Notes: generated from the sequence alone by a model not told the origin. A stretch of 55,450 nucleotides of DNA from Streptococcus sanguinis (GCF_003943735.1 NZ_RJMV01000002.1:291807-347256), one strand, 5' to 3'; numbered from the stretch's first letter, positions 1 through 9,277 are shown. Translations and numbers: made by a program.

Positions 1-255
1 GAGCTATCAAAGGAAATAGTAGAGACTTTGTTTATTTGGGCTTACTACCCCCGTGTTAAATCTCGAGCGATATATGATGCAACGGTAGGAAAATATGCTG
101 CTGGAGGAAGTTTCAGACAAAAAGAGGTTCAAAAACTATTCCAACTTTTAGCCCATGCTGTAACTCCAAATGATTTCATGGTCAAGATAGATAGAGAATT
201 ATTTGAAAATTATACAGTGGAGCAGATTATAGAGGAGGAAAAAGAGAAATGGTAG
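1..255 (+). CDS. C-terminal end of a protein upstream of the DUF262 gene (partial)
   Basis: An open frame runs in from the window edge (frame 1) and ends at the TAG at 253-255, giving about 84 residues with no start inside the window. The tail is basic and helical and ends in an acidic EEEKEKW. It overlaps the start of the next gene by 7 bases, so the two are translationally coupled. GmrSD/DUF262 systems often come as two adjacent DUF262 proteins, and this tail could be the first of such a pair, but no diagnostic motif lies in the visible part. The identity is therefore an inference from context. Confidence 0.6.
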   Translation, partial: ELSKEIVETLFIWAYYPRVKSRAIYDATVGKYAAGGSFRQKEVQKLFQLLAHAVTPNDFMVKIDRELFENYTVEQIIEEEKEKW

Positions 256-2117
256 AAACACATATAAGCTTATCAGTTAGTCGTTTGTTAAATGAAGATA
301 GCTATGCTATTCCTCTTTACCAGAGAAATTTTGCTTGGACTTATGATGAAATTGAGCAATTATTGAACGATGTAGCAGATGCTTTTCAAGAACAAAGAGA
401 AAATTACTATATTGGAACATTAGTCGTTAATGAAGAGAATGGTCTTTTCAAAATCATAGATGGGCAACAGCGGACAACAGCCCTTAATTTGATTGCCTTG
501 GCTTTGAAACATGAGTTTGGTTTTGATAGATTGAAAGCTGTCAATCTTACTTTCCCAGCTAGGAAGAAGTCAAATGAGAACATTCAAAAGCTATTTACCA
601 AGCAAAAAATTTCTGAAGACGATGAAAATGAACTCACTAGAGGTTACCGACATGCTCATGACGCATTGAAAAAAGTGCTAGAGGAGCGCCAATTTGAATC
701 TAAATCTTTCTTTAATTATCTTTTTGATAAAGTCATTATTTTTCGTAGTATTCTTCCTAATGATTTAGATTTGAATCTCTATTTCGAACGATTTAACTCT
801 CGAGGAGAACAACTAGAGGCCCATGAAATTCTTAAGGCGCAAATGATGGCTAAGTTTGGTGAAGATCAAGAAATGGCGCAAAAATTCGCAAGAATCTGGG
901 ATGCCTGCGCAGAGTTTGATAAGCCAGTATTAAAAGCTTTTCAAATTCGAAGTAGACCAAATAATCCTGATGAAGAGGGGGAGAAAATTTTTGGGAGAGA
1001 ATATGCTAATTTCAAATTGCAAGAAGTATTTGATAAGATAGGAGTTGATAAGTTAGAGACAAAAAGTTTACTAGAGGCTATTTCTGGGGACAAATCTGAG
1101 AGGGGGAGAGCAGTAAGTAAAGAGTCAGATATTTCAAACTATACAACTGTAATTGATTTTCCAACGTTTTTGCTTCAAGTGTTTTTCATCATGGAAGGAA
1201 GTAATGAAACTACATTTGATGATAAAAAATTATTGAAAATTTTTGAAATTGAACGACGAGATAGAGAATGGGTCCAACAATTTGGGCAACTACTTCTGAC
1301 TATGAAGCATGTATTTGATACGCTTATCGTAAAAAATGTTCAATTAGAAAATGAAACCGATTGGCAAATCAAACGAGGTCAGTATGAGACATATCAACGA
1401 AATGAAAATGGAGGATGGAAATATGTTCGAATTAATTTTCAAAAAAATACTTTTGACAATTTAAACAAAAACATTATCCTCCTCCAATCCATGTTTGCAG
1501 TCACCTTCACTGCCAATCGAGATAGTCGTTGGTTATATGAGATCTTACAATTTCTCTACAAACATATTGAAGAGCTAAATGATCAAGAATTTGGTGCTCG
1601 GTTTAAGGAGTTTCTTGAAGGTATGGCAGGGAGATATGCTGAAGAAAGATTGTTTGCTGAGGATGGAAGTATAAAGAAATACGGGGATATTCCTGTTTAT
1701 GCATTTAACTTTGTGGATTATGTTTTATGGAAAAATCGTGCCGAATTAGAGAAAGAGTATAAGGATATTAAATTTGATAATTTCAAATTTGCATATCGTC
1801 GTTCCATAGAGCATTGGTTCCCTCAGAATCCAAATGGGCATGATGGAGAAAGCCAATTACCTGCTGAATTTTTACATTCCTTTGGCAATCTTTGTATCAT
1901 TACAGATAGTCAGAATTCTAAGTTTGGTAATTCCTATCCGGAAGCTAAATTAAAACAATGGGAAAAAGAAGGTATATTCTATCGTCAGAGTTTAAAATTA
2001 CAGATGATGGCAGAAATAACAAAACAAAAGGATTATGGCTGGGAAGCGGATCAGATAAAAGGACTGGAAAAAGAGATTTTACCTATGGTTAACGAATTTA
2101 TAGGAAGTAAAAAGTAA
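249..2117 (+). CDS. DUF262/DUF1524 (GmrSD-like) protein, probable restriction or anti-phage nuclease
   Basis: 622 residues. The N-terminal DUF262 domain shows IPLYQRNFAW at 21-30 and the DGQQRTT signature at 71-77, which in GmrS/BrxU-type proteins belongs to a ParB/Srx-like NTP-binding fold. The C-terminus has the HNH-type DUF1524 pattern: EHWFPQ near 520 and FGNLCIITDSQNSKFGN near 544-560. Proteins with both halves are fused GmrSD-like type IV restriction enzymes or relatives that cut modified phage DNA. The substrate here is unknown. The start overlaps the previous gene, so both are one operon. A terminator-like hairpin follows at 2151-2193. The family assignment is firm; the defence role is inferred from the family. 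Confidence 0.88.
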   Translation: MVETHISLSVSRLLNEDSYAIPLYQRNFAWTYDEIEQLLNDVADAFQEQRENYYIGTLVVNEENGLFKIIDGQQRTTALNLIALALKHEFGFDRLKAVNLTFPARKKSNENIQKLFTKQKISEDDENELTRGYRHAHDALKKVLEERQFESKSFFNYLFDKVIIFRSILPNDLDLNLYFERFNSRGEQLEAHEILKAQMMAKFGEDQEMAQKFARIWDACAEFDKPVLKAFQIRSRPNNPDEEGEKIFGREYANFKLQEVFDKIGVDKLETKSLLEAISGDKSERGRAVSKESDISNYTTVIDFPTFLLQVFFIMEGSNETTFDDKKLLKIFEIERRDREWVQQFGQLLLTMKHVFDTLIVKNVQLENETDWQIKRGQYETYQRNENGGWKYVRINFQKNTFDNLNKNIILLQSMFAVTFTANRDSRWLYEILQFLYKHIEELNDQEFGARFKEFLEGMAGRYAEERLFAEDGSIKKYGDIPVYAFNFVDYVLWKNRAELEKEYKDIKFDNFKFAYRRSIEHWFPQNPNGHDGESQLPAEFLHSFGNLCIITDSQNSKFGNSYPEAKLKQWEKEGIFYRQSLKLQMMAEITKQKDYGWEADQIKGLEKEILPMVNEFIGSKK

Positions 2118-2150
2118 GTTATCAGATTTAGCGTAAATAGAGAATTTAAG

Positions 2151-2193
2151 AAGCCTTTGTATATCTAATAGATTTACAATGGCTTTCTTTTTT
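2151..2193 (+). terminator. terminator after DUF262 gene
   Basis: Interrupted stem AAGCC-TTGTA-ATCT against AGAT-TACAA-GGCTT, followed by CTTTCTTTTTTG. It separates the DUF262 operon from the toxin-antitoxin pair. Confidence 0.6.
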
Positions 2194-2225
2194 GTTAAAA
2201 TAGTCTATAGAAAGAAGGTGAGAGT

Positions 2226-2489
2226 ATGTCAAAGACTAGTATGAGCATCCGCTTGGACAGTGAGGTCAAGGAGCAGGCTCAGCAGGTCTTCAACAGCTTG
2301 GGAATGGATATGACAACGGCTATCAATATTTTTCTTCGTCAGGCTATTCAATACCGAGGGCTGCCCTTTGATGTTAGACTGGATGAGAGTCGGAAGCTAG
2401 TGGAAGTATTGGCGGATTTAGATCAAAATCGCAATATGAGTCAGTCTTTTGGGAGTGTTTCAGACTTGATGGAGGATTTGCGTGCTTAA
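2226..2489 (+). CDS. RelB/DinJ family antitoxin
   Basis: 87 residues. The N-terminal ribbon-helix-helix segment (SMSIRLDSEVKEQAQQVFNS, then MTTAINIFLRQAI) is typical of DinJ/RelB antitoxins, and the acidic, flexible C-terminus would wrap around the toxin. In the family the antitoxin dimer binds its own promoter and represses the pair. The ribosome site AGAAGGTGAG lies 4-5 bases before the ATG. The last 8 bases overlap the toxin start, as is usual for such pairs. Confidence 0.92.
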   Translation: MSKTSMSIRLDSEVKEQAQQVFNSLGMDMTTAINIFLRQAIQYRGLPFDVRLDESRKLVEVLADLDQNRNMSQSFGSVSDLMEDLRA

Positions 2490-2760
2490 GATTCGTTATC
2501 ATAAACAGTTTAAAAAAGATTTTAAGTTGGCTATGAAGCGTGGACTTAAGGCAAACTTGTTAGAAGAAGTATTGGAGTTTTTGATTCAGGAAAAGGAACT
2601 TCCTGCCAAGTATCGAGATCATCAATTGACAGCATCCAAGCACTTTAAAGGAGTGCGTGAATGCCATATCCAGCCGGATTGGCTCCTGGTCTATAAAGTA
2701 GACAAGGAAGAATTGATTTTAAACTTGCTTAGGACAGGCAGTCATAGTGATTTGTTTTAA
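2482..2760 (+). CDS. YafQ-type mRNA interferase toxin
   Basis: 92 residues with a GTG start inside the end of the antitoxin gene. The RelE/YafQ fold is recognisable from YHKQFKKDFKLA at the N-terminus and from the catalytic set ECHIQPDW plus the C-terminal SHSDLF: two His and one Asp, matching the YafQ residues that cut mRNA in the ribosomal A site. All key residues are present, so the toxin should be active. It sits next to a GmrSD-like gene, which suggests a small defence or stability cluster. Confidence 0.92.
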   Translation: MLKIRYHKQFKKDFKLAMKRGLKANLLEEVLEFLIQEKELPAKYRDHQLTASKHFKGVRECHIQPDWLLVYKVDKEELILNLLRTGSHSDLF

Positions 2761-2840
2761 TCTATTAATTGAGGATTCTGAAGACGCCAGCACGATTAGA
2801 AATTTATACCTTAGAATTATGTTTTAGAAAGGACTCTCTC

Positions 2841-2966
2841 ATGAAACTTACCATTTCCGCTCAGGATAAGCCAGCGCAAAAAGTGTTTGATTACCAGCTG
2901 GATCTTGATCCAGATACGATTTTGAAAATGACCGCTTTGATTTGCGGCACAGTAGCAGCGGTTTAG
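2841..2966 (+). CDS. small conserved hypothetical protein (41 aa)
   Basis: Begins MKLTISAQDKPAQKVFDYQL and ends in a short hydrophobic stretch (ALICGTVAAV). I place the start at the ATG at 2841 because AAAGGA lies 8-9 bases upstream; a longer reading from 2769 has no ribosome site and starts with low-quality sequence. It lies 50 bases before pepS and could be co-transcribed with it. Function unknown. Confidence 0.55.
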   Translation: MKLTISAQDKPAQKVFDYQLDLDPDTILKMTALICGTVAAV

Positions 2967-3015
2967 CCTGCTGTCCTTATTTAAAGAGAAATAACAAAAG
3001 AAAAGGAGAAGCAGA

Positions 3016-4257
3016 ATGGTTCTGCCAAATTTTAAAGAAAACTTAGAAAAATACGCTAAACTATTGGTTGCCAATGGTATCAATGTGCAGCCGGGCCACA
3101 CAGTGGCGCTCAATATTGATGTGGAGCAGCGTGAGCTGGCTCACTTGATTGTCAAGGAGGCCTATGCTCTGGGTGCGCACGAAGTCATCGTCCAGTGGGC
3201 GGATGATTTGAGTACGCGAGAGAAATTCCTCCATGCACCGATGGAGCGCTTGGACAATGTTCCAGAATACAGGATTGCTGAGATGAACTATCTCCTCGAA
3301 AAGAAAGCCAGTCGCTTGGGTGTTCGTTCATCTGACCCAGGAGCTTTAAATGGCGTGGATGCTGAGAAATTATCGGCTTCTGCTAAGGCTATGGGCATAG
3401 CCATGAAGCCAATGCGAATCGCAACCCAATCCAATAAAGTCAGCTGGACAGTCGCTGCAGCAGCTGGTACAGAGTGGGCTAAGAAGGTTTTTCCAAATGC
3501 AGCCAGCGATGAGGAAGCAGTAGACTTGCTTTGGGATCAGATTTTCAAAACCTGCCGTGTCTATGAAGATGATCCAGTAGCCGCTTGGCAGGCGCATGAA
3601 GAAAAACTCAGCTCAAAGGCTAAAGTTTTGAATGAAGAGCAATTTTCTGCTCTCCACTACACAGCTCCTGGAACAGACCTGACACTAGGTTTGCCTAAGA
3701 ACCATCACTGGGAGTCAGCTGGCAGTCTCAATGCTCAGGGTGAATATTTTATTGCCAATATGCCGACAGAGGAGGTCTTTACAGCACCAGACTTCCGTCG
3801 GGCCGATGGTTATGTGACCAGCACTAAGCCCCTTAGCTACAATGGCAACATCATCGAAGGCATCAAGGTGACCTTCAAGGATGGCCAGATTGTGGACATT
3901 ACTGCTGAAAAGGGAGACCAGGTTATGAAGGATCTTGTCTTTGAAAATGCTGGTGCGCGTGCTTTAGGTGAGTGTGCCTTGGTACCAGATCCAAGTCCGA
4001 TTTCCCAATCAGGCATTACCTTCTTCAATACTCTCTTTGATGAAAATGCTTCTAACCACTTGGCTATCGGTGCAGCCTATGCGACCAGTGTGGTCGGCGG
4101 AGAGAATTTCTCCGAAGAAGAGCTGGAAGCAGCGGGTCTCAACAGATCGGATGTCCATGTGGACTTTATGATTGGCTCTAACCAGATGGATATTGACGGC
4201 ATCCGAGAAGACGGCAGCCGTGTGCCAATCTTCCGCAATGGAGACTGGGCAATCTAA
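3016..4257 (+). CDS. pepS: aminopeptidase PepS (M29 family)
   Basis: 413 residues, the usual length for M29 metallo-aminopeptidases. The N-terminus NFKENLEKYAKLLVANGINVQPG and the C-terminal block with HVDFMIGSNQMDIDGI are characteristic. Glu and His residues of the C-terminal half (for instance in ALGECALVPD and NHLAIGAAYA) supply the two-metal site in this family. The enzyme removes N-terminal residues from peptides in the cytoplasm and feeds amino-acid supply. The ribosome site AAAGGAGAAG lies 6 bases upstream of the ATG. Confidence 0.95.
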   Translation: MVLPNFKENLEKYAKLLVANGINVQPGHTVALNIDVEQRELAHLIVKEAYALGAHEVIVQWADDLSTREKFLHAPMERLDNVPEYRIAEMNYLLEKKASRLGVRSSDPGALNGVDAEKLSASAKAMGIAMKPMRIATQSNKVSWTVAAAAGTEWAKKVFPNAASDEEAVDLLWDQIFKTCRVYEDDPVAAWQAHEEKLSSKAKVLNEEQFSALHYTAPGTDLTLGLPKNHHWESAGSLNAQGEYFIANMPTEEVFTAPDFRRADGYVTSTKPLSYNGNIIEGIKVTFKDGQIVDITAEKGDQVMKDLVFENAGARALGECALVPDPSPISQSGITFFNTLFDENASNHLAIGAAYATSVVGGENFSEEELEAAGLNRSDVHVDFMIGSNQMDIDGIREDGSRVPIFRNGDWAI

Positions 4258-4351
4258 GATTTCGAGCTGCCCTAAATGGCGCATTCCATAATGACAGCTT
4301 CCACTTGCTTCTTGAGAAGCCTTGCTAGAAATATAGAAAGAAGGGGAATAT

Positions 4352-4582
4352 ATGATTGGTAGTATGTTTGTCGGTTTTATCATCGGTCTTATCGCCGGGG
4401 CTATTACCAGCCGTGGGGAGCGCATGGGCTGTATCGGAAAGATCCTCTTGGGCTGGTTTGGTTCCTTGATAGGTCAATTTCTCTTTGGCCATTGGGGACC
4501 AATGCTTGCTGATACAGCTGTTGTTCCATCAGTGCTAGGAGCAGTTATCCTCTTGGCTATTTTCTGGAGACGGGATAGTTAG
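4352..4582 (+). CDS. GlsB/YeaQ/YmgE family small membrane protein
   Basis: 76 residues with three hydrophobic segments: MIGSMFVGFIIGLIAGAI, the central IGKILLGWFGSLIGQFLFG, and VPSVLGAVILLAIFW, with glycine-rich turns. This is the transglycosylase-associated/GlsB pattern, found with stress proteins in Firmicutes; the biochemical role is not established. Preceded by GAAAGAAGGGG 6 bases before the ATG and followed by a strong terminator. Confidence 0.85.
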   Translation: MIGSMFVGFIIGLIAGAITSRGERMGCIGKILLGWFGSLIGQFLFGHWGPMLADTAVVPSVLGAVILLAIFWRRDS

Positions 4583-4590
4583 AATAGAAA

Positions 4591-4623
4591 AAATACCTAG
4601 ATAGTTTCTATCTAGGTATTTTT
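4591..4623. terminator. bidirectional terminator between glsB-like gene and def
   Basis: Perfect 13-bp stem AAATACCTAGATA / TATCTAGGTATTT with a 5-base loop, A-rich before and T-rich after, placed between two convergent genes. Confidence 0.9.
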
Positions 4624-4643
4624 GATAATGATATGCAAGTTAT

Positions 4644-5276
4644 TTACTCAATCACCAACATACCGTCTTTGACTGCAAATGGGTCTTTTTCATTGATGCG
4701 GTCGTAGAACATGATGCCGTTGATATGGTCGATTTCATGCTGAACAACAATGGCGTTATAGCCCTTGAGCTTGATACGATGCTTTTGACCGTCCTTGTCA
4801 AAGTAATCCACTGTCACTCGCGCATGACGAACCACGTAGCCCGGTACTTCTCGATCGACTGACAGGCAGCCTTCACCATCAGCCAAGGCGGCATCCTGAA
4901 CGGAATGGGCCACAATCTTAGGATTGTACATCAAAGTTTGCAGGCTATAAGCTTCCTTAGGCGGATTGCCCTCTTCGTCCTCAGGGTTGGGAACTAAAAC
5001 AGCGATGAGCCGTTTGGAAATATCCAGCTGGGGAGCAGCAAGGCCAACACCACCGCGCAAGCCCATTTTTTCTGCCATGACTGGATCCTGGGAATGCTTG
5101 AGAAATTGCATCATCTTCTCGCCCAGAATGATTTCCTGGTCTGATAGAGGGAAGCTGACTTCCTCAGCGGTAGCGCGCAGGGTCGGATTGCCCTCGCGGA
5201 TAATGTCCTTCATATCAATTAAATGGGCTGGTTTGGTTAATCGTTCAATAACAGATGTTTTTTCACTCACAGACAT
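4644..5276 (-). CDS. def: peptide deformylase
   Basis: 210 residues. All three PDF motifs are present: [14 protein letters not shown] and QHEIDHING, whose Cys and two His hold the catalytic metal, with Glu as general base. It removes the N-formyl group from nascent proteins at the ribosome. The insertions between motifs make it the longer Gram-positive type II form. The ATG at 5276 has GGAGAGAAT just upstream. Convergent with the gene before it; shared terminator between them. Confidence 0.97.
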   Translation of the reverse strand: MSVSEKTSVIERLTKPAHLIDMKDIIREGNPTLRATAEEVSFPLSDQEIILGEKMMQFLKHSQDPVMAEKMGLRGGVGLAAPQLDISKRLIAVLVPNPEDEEGNPPKEAYSLQTLMYNPKIVAHSVQDAALADGEGCLSVDREVPGYVVRHARVTVDYFDKDGQKHRIKLKGYNAIVVQHEIDHINGIMFYDRINEKDPFAVKDGMLVIE

Positions 5277-5469
5277 GATTCTCTCCTTTTTCTATCCTTC
5301 ATCATAACATAAAACCTGTAAGAAATAAAGGCGGGAGCGGTTTTGACTGGCTGGGGGTGTCTGCTTTTTGATGGAGCCACAGGGACCCATAATATTCCTG
5401 ACAAAGAAATTGCTTCTTGACCCAAAAAACTGTATGATAGAGGTAGTGTGAATTTTAAAGGAAAATAGA

Positions 5470-6639
5470 ATGAAAAAATTGATGGAAAAGGTGAGTATCC
5501 TCTCGCTTTCTTTGATTCTGACGACGGCTTTTTCGATTTCCAGTGCCCAGTCGGCCATGTTTGCTTTTTATAAAGGGATTCCAGAAAGTTGGGTAGAACT
5601 ATTGGTTTCCTTGCCTTCGGCTGGGATTATGCTCATGTTGCTGTTTAATAGGGTCATTGAAAAATACCTGACAGAGCGTCAGATGATTGTGAGCGGACTT
5701 CTGATCTTTTCGCTCTGCGGGCTTCTTCCTCTTCTTAATCAGTCTTACTGGCTTATGTTTGCCTCTCGGCTTGTTTTTGGGATGGGAATCGGTCTGCTCA
5801 ATGCCAAGGCTATCTCGATTGTTAGCGAGCGCTACAAGGGACAGGAACGCGTCCGGCTTTTAGGACTGAGGGGATCAGCAGAAGTAGTCGGGACAGCCCT
5901 CTTGACTTTTGGAGTCAGTCGGCTTCTTCCTCTCGGCTGGCAGGCTGCCTTTCTCGTCTATACCTTCGGACTAGTGGTTTTAGCGCTTTATCTGCTTTTT
6001 GTCCCTTATGACAAGGTCTCTGAAAAGCAGCAAGAACAGTCTGAATCGACTCCTAAGCTAAGCCGGCAGGATTGGCAGCTAAGTCTAGTTTTTGCCTTTG
6101 TGGCGGGGGTCATTGTGCTGACTTATATTGCCATCAATGTGCGCGTGCCGGGGATTGTAGAGAAGTCTGGTATGGGGACGGCCCAAACTGCAGGCGTGAT
6201 TCTTTCCTTGATGCAGTTGATTGGGATTGCAGCGGGTATCAGCTTTGCTAGTTTGACCCGTCTTTTTAGAGATAAACTGCTGATGCTTTCTGGTCTGTTT
6301 TTTGGCTTGACTCAGATTATCATTGGCTTCTCACCTAATCTCTTGTCACTCAGTATGGCTACTATTAGTGCTGGCTTTGTCTATAGCGTCGGTCTGACGA
6401 CCATTTTCTACACCCTGTCCGAGCGCATTTCTGCCCACCTGCTCAATCAAGCCACTTCTATCGTGATTTTAGGTTGCAGTATCGGAGCAACGGCCACTAC
6501 ATTTGTCCTCAGTTTCATCGGGAGATTCTCCAACGCCCCAGCCTTTATCTTCAGCGTTTTGGGGCTGGCTATGATTCTGACCTCGCTCTTTGTGCTAAGA
6601 TTTAGCAAAGAAAAGAGCGGAATGGCTTCAGAAAGTTAG
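5470..6639 (+). CDS. MFS transporter
   Basis: 389 residues with about 12 hydrophobic helices in two halves, separated by a charged loop near residues 187-205 (KVSEKQQEQSESTPKLSRQD). The RLVFGMGIGLLNA segment fits the MFS drug/sugar efflux type seen in B. subtilis YcxA- or CynX-like carriers. The substrate cannot be read from sequence. A promoter TTGCTT (5410-5415), 17-base spacer, TATGAT (5433-5438) precedes it. It is followed after 11 bases by rsuA, so the two are probably co-transcribed. Confidence 0.85.
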   Translation: MKKLMEKVSILSLSLILTTAFSISSAQSAMFAFYKGIPESWVELLVSLPSAGIMLMLLFNRVIEKYLTERQMIVSGLLIFSLCGLLPLLNQSYWLMFASRLVFGMGIGLLNAKAISIVSERYKGQERVRLLGLRGSAEVVGTALLTFGVSRLLPLGWQAAFLVYTFGLVVLALYLLFVPYDKVSEKQQEQSESTPKLSRQDWQLSLVFAFVAGVIVLTYIAINVRVPGIVEKSGMGTAQTAGVILSLMQLIGIAAGISFASLTRLFRDKLLMLSGLFFGLTQIIIGFSPNLLSLSMATISAGFVYSVGLTTIFYTLSERISAHLLNQATSIVILGCSIGATATTFVLSFIGRFSNAPAFIFSVLGLAMILTSLFVLRFSKEKSGMASES

Positions 6640-6650
6640 GAGGTTATACG

Positions 6651-7379
6651 ATGCGTCTGGATAAATTTTTAGCAGAAAATGGTCTGGGCTCCCGCGCTCA
6701 GGTCAAGCAGCTCCTAAAGACAGGGCTGGTTTTGGTCAATGGCAGAGCAGAGAAATTACCTAAGACTCAGATTGATGAGACAGCAGATGAGATTATTGTT
6801 TCTGGCCAAAGGCTGACCTATGAGAAATTCGTCTACTATCTTCTCAACAAGCCGCAGGGAGTCATTTCGGCGACAGAAGATGGCCGTCATAAGACAGTTC
6901 TGGACTTGCTGGACGAGACTGCCCGTCAGAAGGAAGTCTTTCCTGTCGGCCGCTTGGATATTGATACCCACGGCCTGCTCCTTCTGACCAATAATGGCAA
7001 GCTGGCCCATGCCATGCTGTCACCCAAAAAGCACGTCGAAAAAATCTACCGAGCTCAAGTGGCGGGCCTGATGAACCAAACAGATGTAGAGCGCTTTGCT
7101 GCAGGAATAGAACTGAAAGACTTCACCTGTCAGCCAGCTCAGCTCAAGATTTTAGAGCTGGATGAAGCAAAAGAGACTTCTCTTGTAGAAATTACCTTAG
7201 CTGAGGGCAAGTTCCACCAAGTCAAGCGCATGGTTGCCGCTTGCGGAAAAGAAGTTACGGATCTTCAGCGCCTCACGATGGGCCCCCTACAGTTAGATCC
7301 CGCACTTGCACTTGGAGAATGGCGGAGGCTGACCGAGGCAGAAATACTTTCTTTAGAAATCTTTGGGGTTGAATTGTAA
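6651..7379 (+). CDS. rsuA: 16S rRNA pseudouridine synthase, RsuA family
   Basis: 242 residues. An N-terminal S4 RNA-binding domain (MRLDKFLAENGLGSRAQVKQLL) is followed by the RsuA/RluB catalytic domain with GRLDIDTHGLLLLTNNG, whose Asp attacks the uridine. RsuA modifies U516 of 16S rRNA in E. coli; the target here is assumed to be the same. The start is set by TTAGGAGG 7 bases before the ATG. It lies downstream of the MFS gene on a common transcript. Confidence 0.9.
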   Translation: MRLDKFLAENGLGSRAQVKQLLKTGLVLVNGRAEKLPKTQIDETADEIIVSGQRLTYEKFVYYLLNKPQGVISATEDGRHKTVLDLLDETARQKEVFPVGRLDIDTHGLLLLTNNGKLAHAMLSPKKHVEKIYRAQVAGLMNQTDVERFAAGIELKDFTCQPAQLKILELDEAKETSLVEITLAEGKFHQVKRMVAACGKEVTDLQRLTMGPLQLDPALALGEWRRLTEAEILSLEIFGVEL

Positions 7380-7491
7380 ATGACGTAGTACTTCACAGTT
7401 AATTTTGTATATCTCATATAGTTGTAATCTGCCAAATGCTAGCCCAAGTCACAAATTTTTTCACTAGTAAATGTTTTTCTAGTTAATATAT

Positions 7492-7501
7492 ATGGTATAA
7501 T
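7492..7501 (+). promoter_or_regulatory. extended -10 promoter of the 7577 gene
   Basis: TATGGTATAAT: an exact TATAAT at 7496-7501 preceded by TGG, the extended -10 form common in streptococci. No clear -35 is present. The surrounding 7380-7576 gap is AT-rich and contains no gene. Confidence 0.65.
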
Positions 7502-7576
7502 AAATTTCAATATAGTAAACAGTTAGTTTACTAGCGATGAGAATTCATTGTTAGAATCATTATAAAGGAGGATTTT

Positions 7577-8605
7577 ATGAATCAGAATGAGTGGGTTGCG
7601 CAGTTTGAAGCGACTTATCATCGAAAACCAACAGCTCAAGAGTTTCAAGCGGCAAAGACAAGTGGGAAGTTTGTAGCTCAAGAAATTCCTAAAGCAACAA
7701 CGATGCTTCAAGCTAAGAACAAGCGCCAAAGGATTATTTTGGGAATTTTAGGACTAGCTACTTCAATTATAGGGATTACAGCAGTTATACTGTTTGGTAT
7801 GCCACGAAAAGATGTGGTCCTTGATGGTGTATGGATTAATCCAGCTGACTCTATTTCTTTTGTTTATGAACTGAATGATAAGAAAAAGCTATTTAATGGT
7901 AAAAAAGATATTGAAAAATTAGCTGAAGGAGACAAAGCTAAGGCTGATTTTGAAAAATTTATTAAGGAAGAAAACGATCCAAAAATTAAGACCTTATCTG
8001 ACTTTGATAAACATTTCAAACTCAATACTAAGGCTATCTTTTCTGCTTATATTGACGAAAACAAGATTTACCACCTTCTGCAAAATGATGGAAGTATGAT
8101 TATTTATGATAGTCGTTCAGGTATCAATAGTTCAAATGACTCACAGTATATCAAGCGTCTTCAATTTTATAAAGTTCAGTATCCTAAGGTATTTATTGGT
8201 GAGTGGAAAATTCGTTACAAAAATAGTGAAGATTCAATGAACGTAAGTATCTCTGACGTTGGAATTGTAAATATAGAATCCGATCGTGATGAAGAATATA
8301 ATTCTAGTGATTCGAGTAGATTGGGACTCTATCCCTTTATAGAATATACGAAATTGATTGCTGATAATCCTGAAGAGAAACTGAGTGAAAAAGAAGTTGG
8401 GGAAAAGATTGCCTTGATTAAAGAATCAGTCAGAGAAGAAGGTTATCAAGTCAAAAGTAATAAGGATATCTACATTGATATCAATTCTAACAATTATTTC
8501 GTAATAGTCCAAAATGGTAAGAAAATACTTATTCTTGATACTGGTGGTACAATCAGAGCAAGTTTAGAAAAGATAGATGAACTAAAGTTTTTTAACCAGT
8601 CCTAG
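7577..8605 (+). CDS. hypothetical single-pass membrane protein
   Basis: 342 residues. The N-terminal cytoplasmic part (about 50 residues, NEWVAQFEATYHRKPTAQEFQAA) resembles the short region found at the start of several streptococcal membrane proteins. One transmembrane helix lies at about 53-74, followed by a hydrophilic 265-residue outer domain with many Lys, Asp and Ser. No enzyme motif seen. The start has AAAGGAGG 7 bases upstream. The stop codon lies in the loop of its own terminator. Function not recognised. Confidence 0.75.
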   Translation: MNQNEWVAQFEATYHRKPTAQEFQAAKTSGKFVAQEIPKATTMLQAKNKRQRIILGILGLATSIIGITAVILFGMPRKDVVLDGVWINPADSISFVYELNDKKKLFNGKKDIEKLAEGDKAKADFEKFIKEENDPKIKTLSDFDKHFKLNTKAIFSAYIDENKIYHLLQNDGSMIIYDSRSGINSSNDSQYIKRLQFYKVQYPKVFIGEWKIRYKNSEDSMNVSISDVGIVNIESDRDEEYNSSDSSRLGLYPFIEYTKLIADNPEEKLSEKEVGEKIALIKESVREEGYQVKSNKDIYIDINSNNYFVIVQNGKKILILDTGGTIRASLEKIDELKFFNQS

Positions 8606-8619
8606 GAGACTGGTTTTTT
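8594..8619 (+). terminator. terminator overlapping the stop codon of the 7577 gene
   Basis: 8-bp perfect stem AACCAGTC / GACTGGTT with 6-base loop, then TTTTT. The TAG stop sits in the loop. Confidence 0.85.
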
Positions 8620-8733
8620 ATGACTATCCTGAGTAGATTATCTCTTTATTTGCTTGCTAGGGGAGTAGCCACCTATGGTTGGCTATCAAGCAAAAATTAC
8701 AATTTAGATGGGAAGAAGATGGAGTAGAATCAT

Positions 8734-8852
8734 TTGACAAAGGTAGACCTTCTTGGTAGAATAAGTATGTCGTAAAGACAAATAACTTCTTCTTGGTTGC
8801 AGGCCATGCCAAACCTGCCACTCGGATGAAGCGTAAAGAAAAGGAGTATATC
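8734..8852 (+). promoter_or_regulatory. rpsO promoter and structured 5' leader
   Basis: TTGACA at 8734-8739, 17-base spacer, TAGAAT at 8757-8762 (with TGG before it) is a near-consensus promoter. The expected start near 8769 leaves a leader of about 84 bases with a hairpin GCAGG...CCTGC at 8799-8818. Leaders of S15 genes bind S15 for feedback in several bacteria; this one may do so, but I cannot match it to a known class. Confidence 0.65.
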
Positions 8853-9122
8853 ATGGCAATCTCAAAAGAGAAAAAAAATGAAATCATTGCACAATACGCA
8901 CGTCACGAAGGTGACACTGGTTCAGTAGAGGTTCAAGTTGCTGTCCTTACTTGGGAAATCAACCACCTCAACGACCACATCAAACAACATAAAAAGGACC
9001 ACGCTACTTACCGTGGTTTGATGAAGAAAATCGGTCGCCGTCGTAACCTTTTGGCTTACCTTCGTAAGAATGACGTTAACCGTTACCGTGAGTTGATCAA
9101 CTCTCTTGGACTTCGTCGTTAA
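8853..9122 (+). CDS. rpsO: 30S ribosomal protein S15
   Basis: 89 residues, the standard length, beginning [20 protein letters not shown] and containing the S15 signature ([35 protein letters not shown]). It binds 16S rRNA early in small-subunit assembly. The start is set by AAAAGGAG 8 bases before the ATG; longer readings upstream run into the leader. Monocistronic under its own strong promoter. Confidence 0.98.
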   Translation: MAISKEKKNEIIAQYARHEGDTGSVEVQVAVLTWEINHLNDHIKQHKKDHATYRGLMKKIGRRRNLLAYLRKNDVNRYRELINSLGLRR

Positions 9123-9277
9123 TCTTGCGTCTAAAAGGTTCCTATGCTTCGTTGACTTTGCCTCGATGTACCATCAGTACAATCTTCGCCTCGTCGCCTA
9201 GTTTATAAACGTTTTATCCAGCAAGGATCATGATGCTAAGGGCGTCAAAAATCCGTATGAAATAGGGAAACGACACC

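Noticed and set aside
2817..3113. 98-residue open frame on the minus strand
   Set aside because: It is the antisense of the small gene and pepS start; no ribosome site and odd composition.
4009..4425. 138-residue minus-strand open frame
   Set aside because: Shadow of pepS and the GlsB-like gene.
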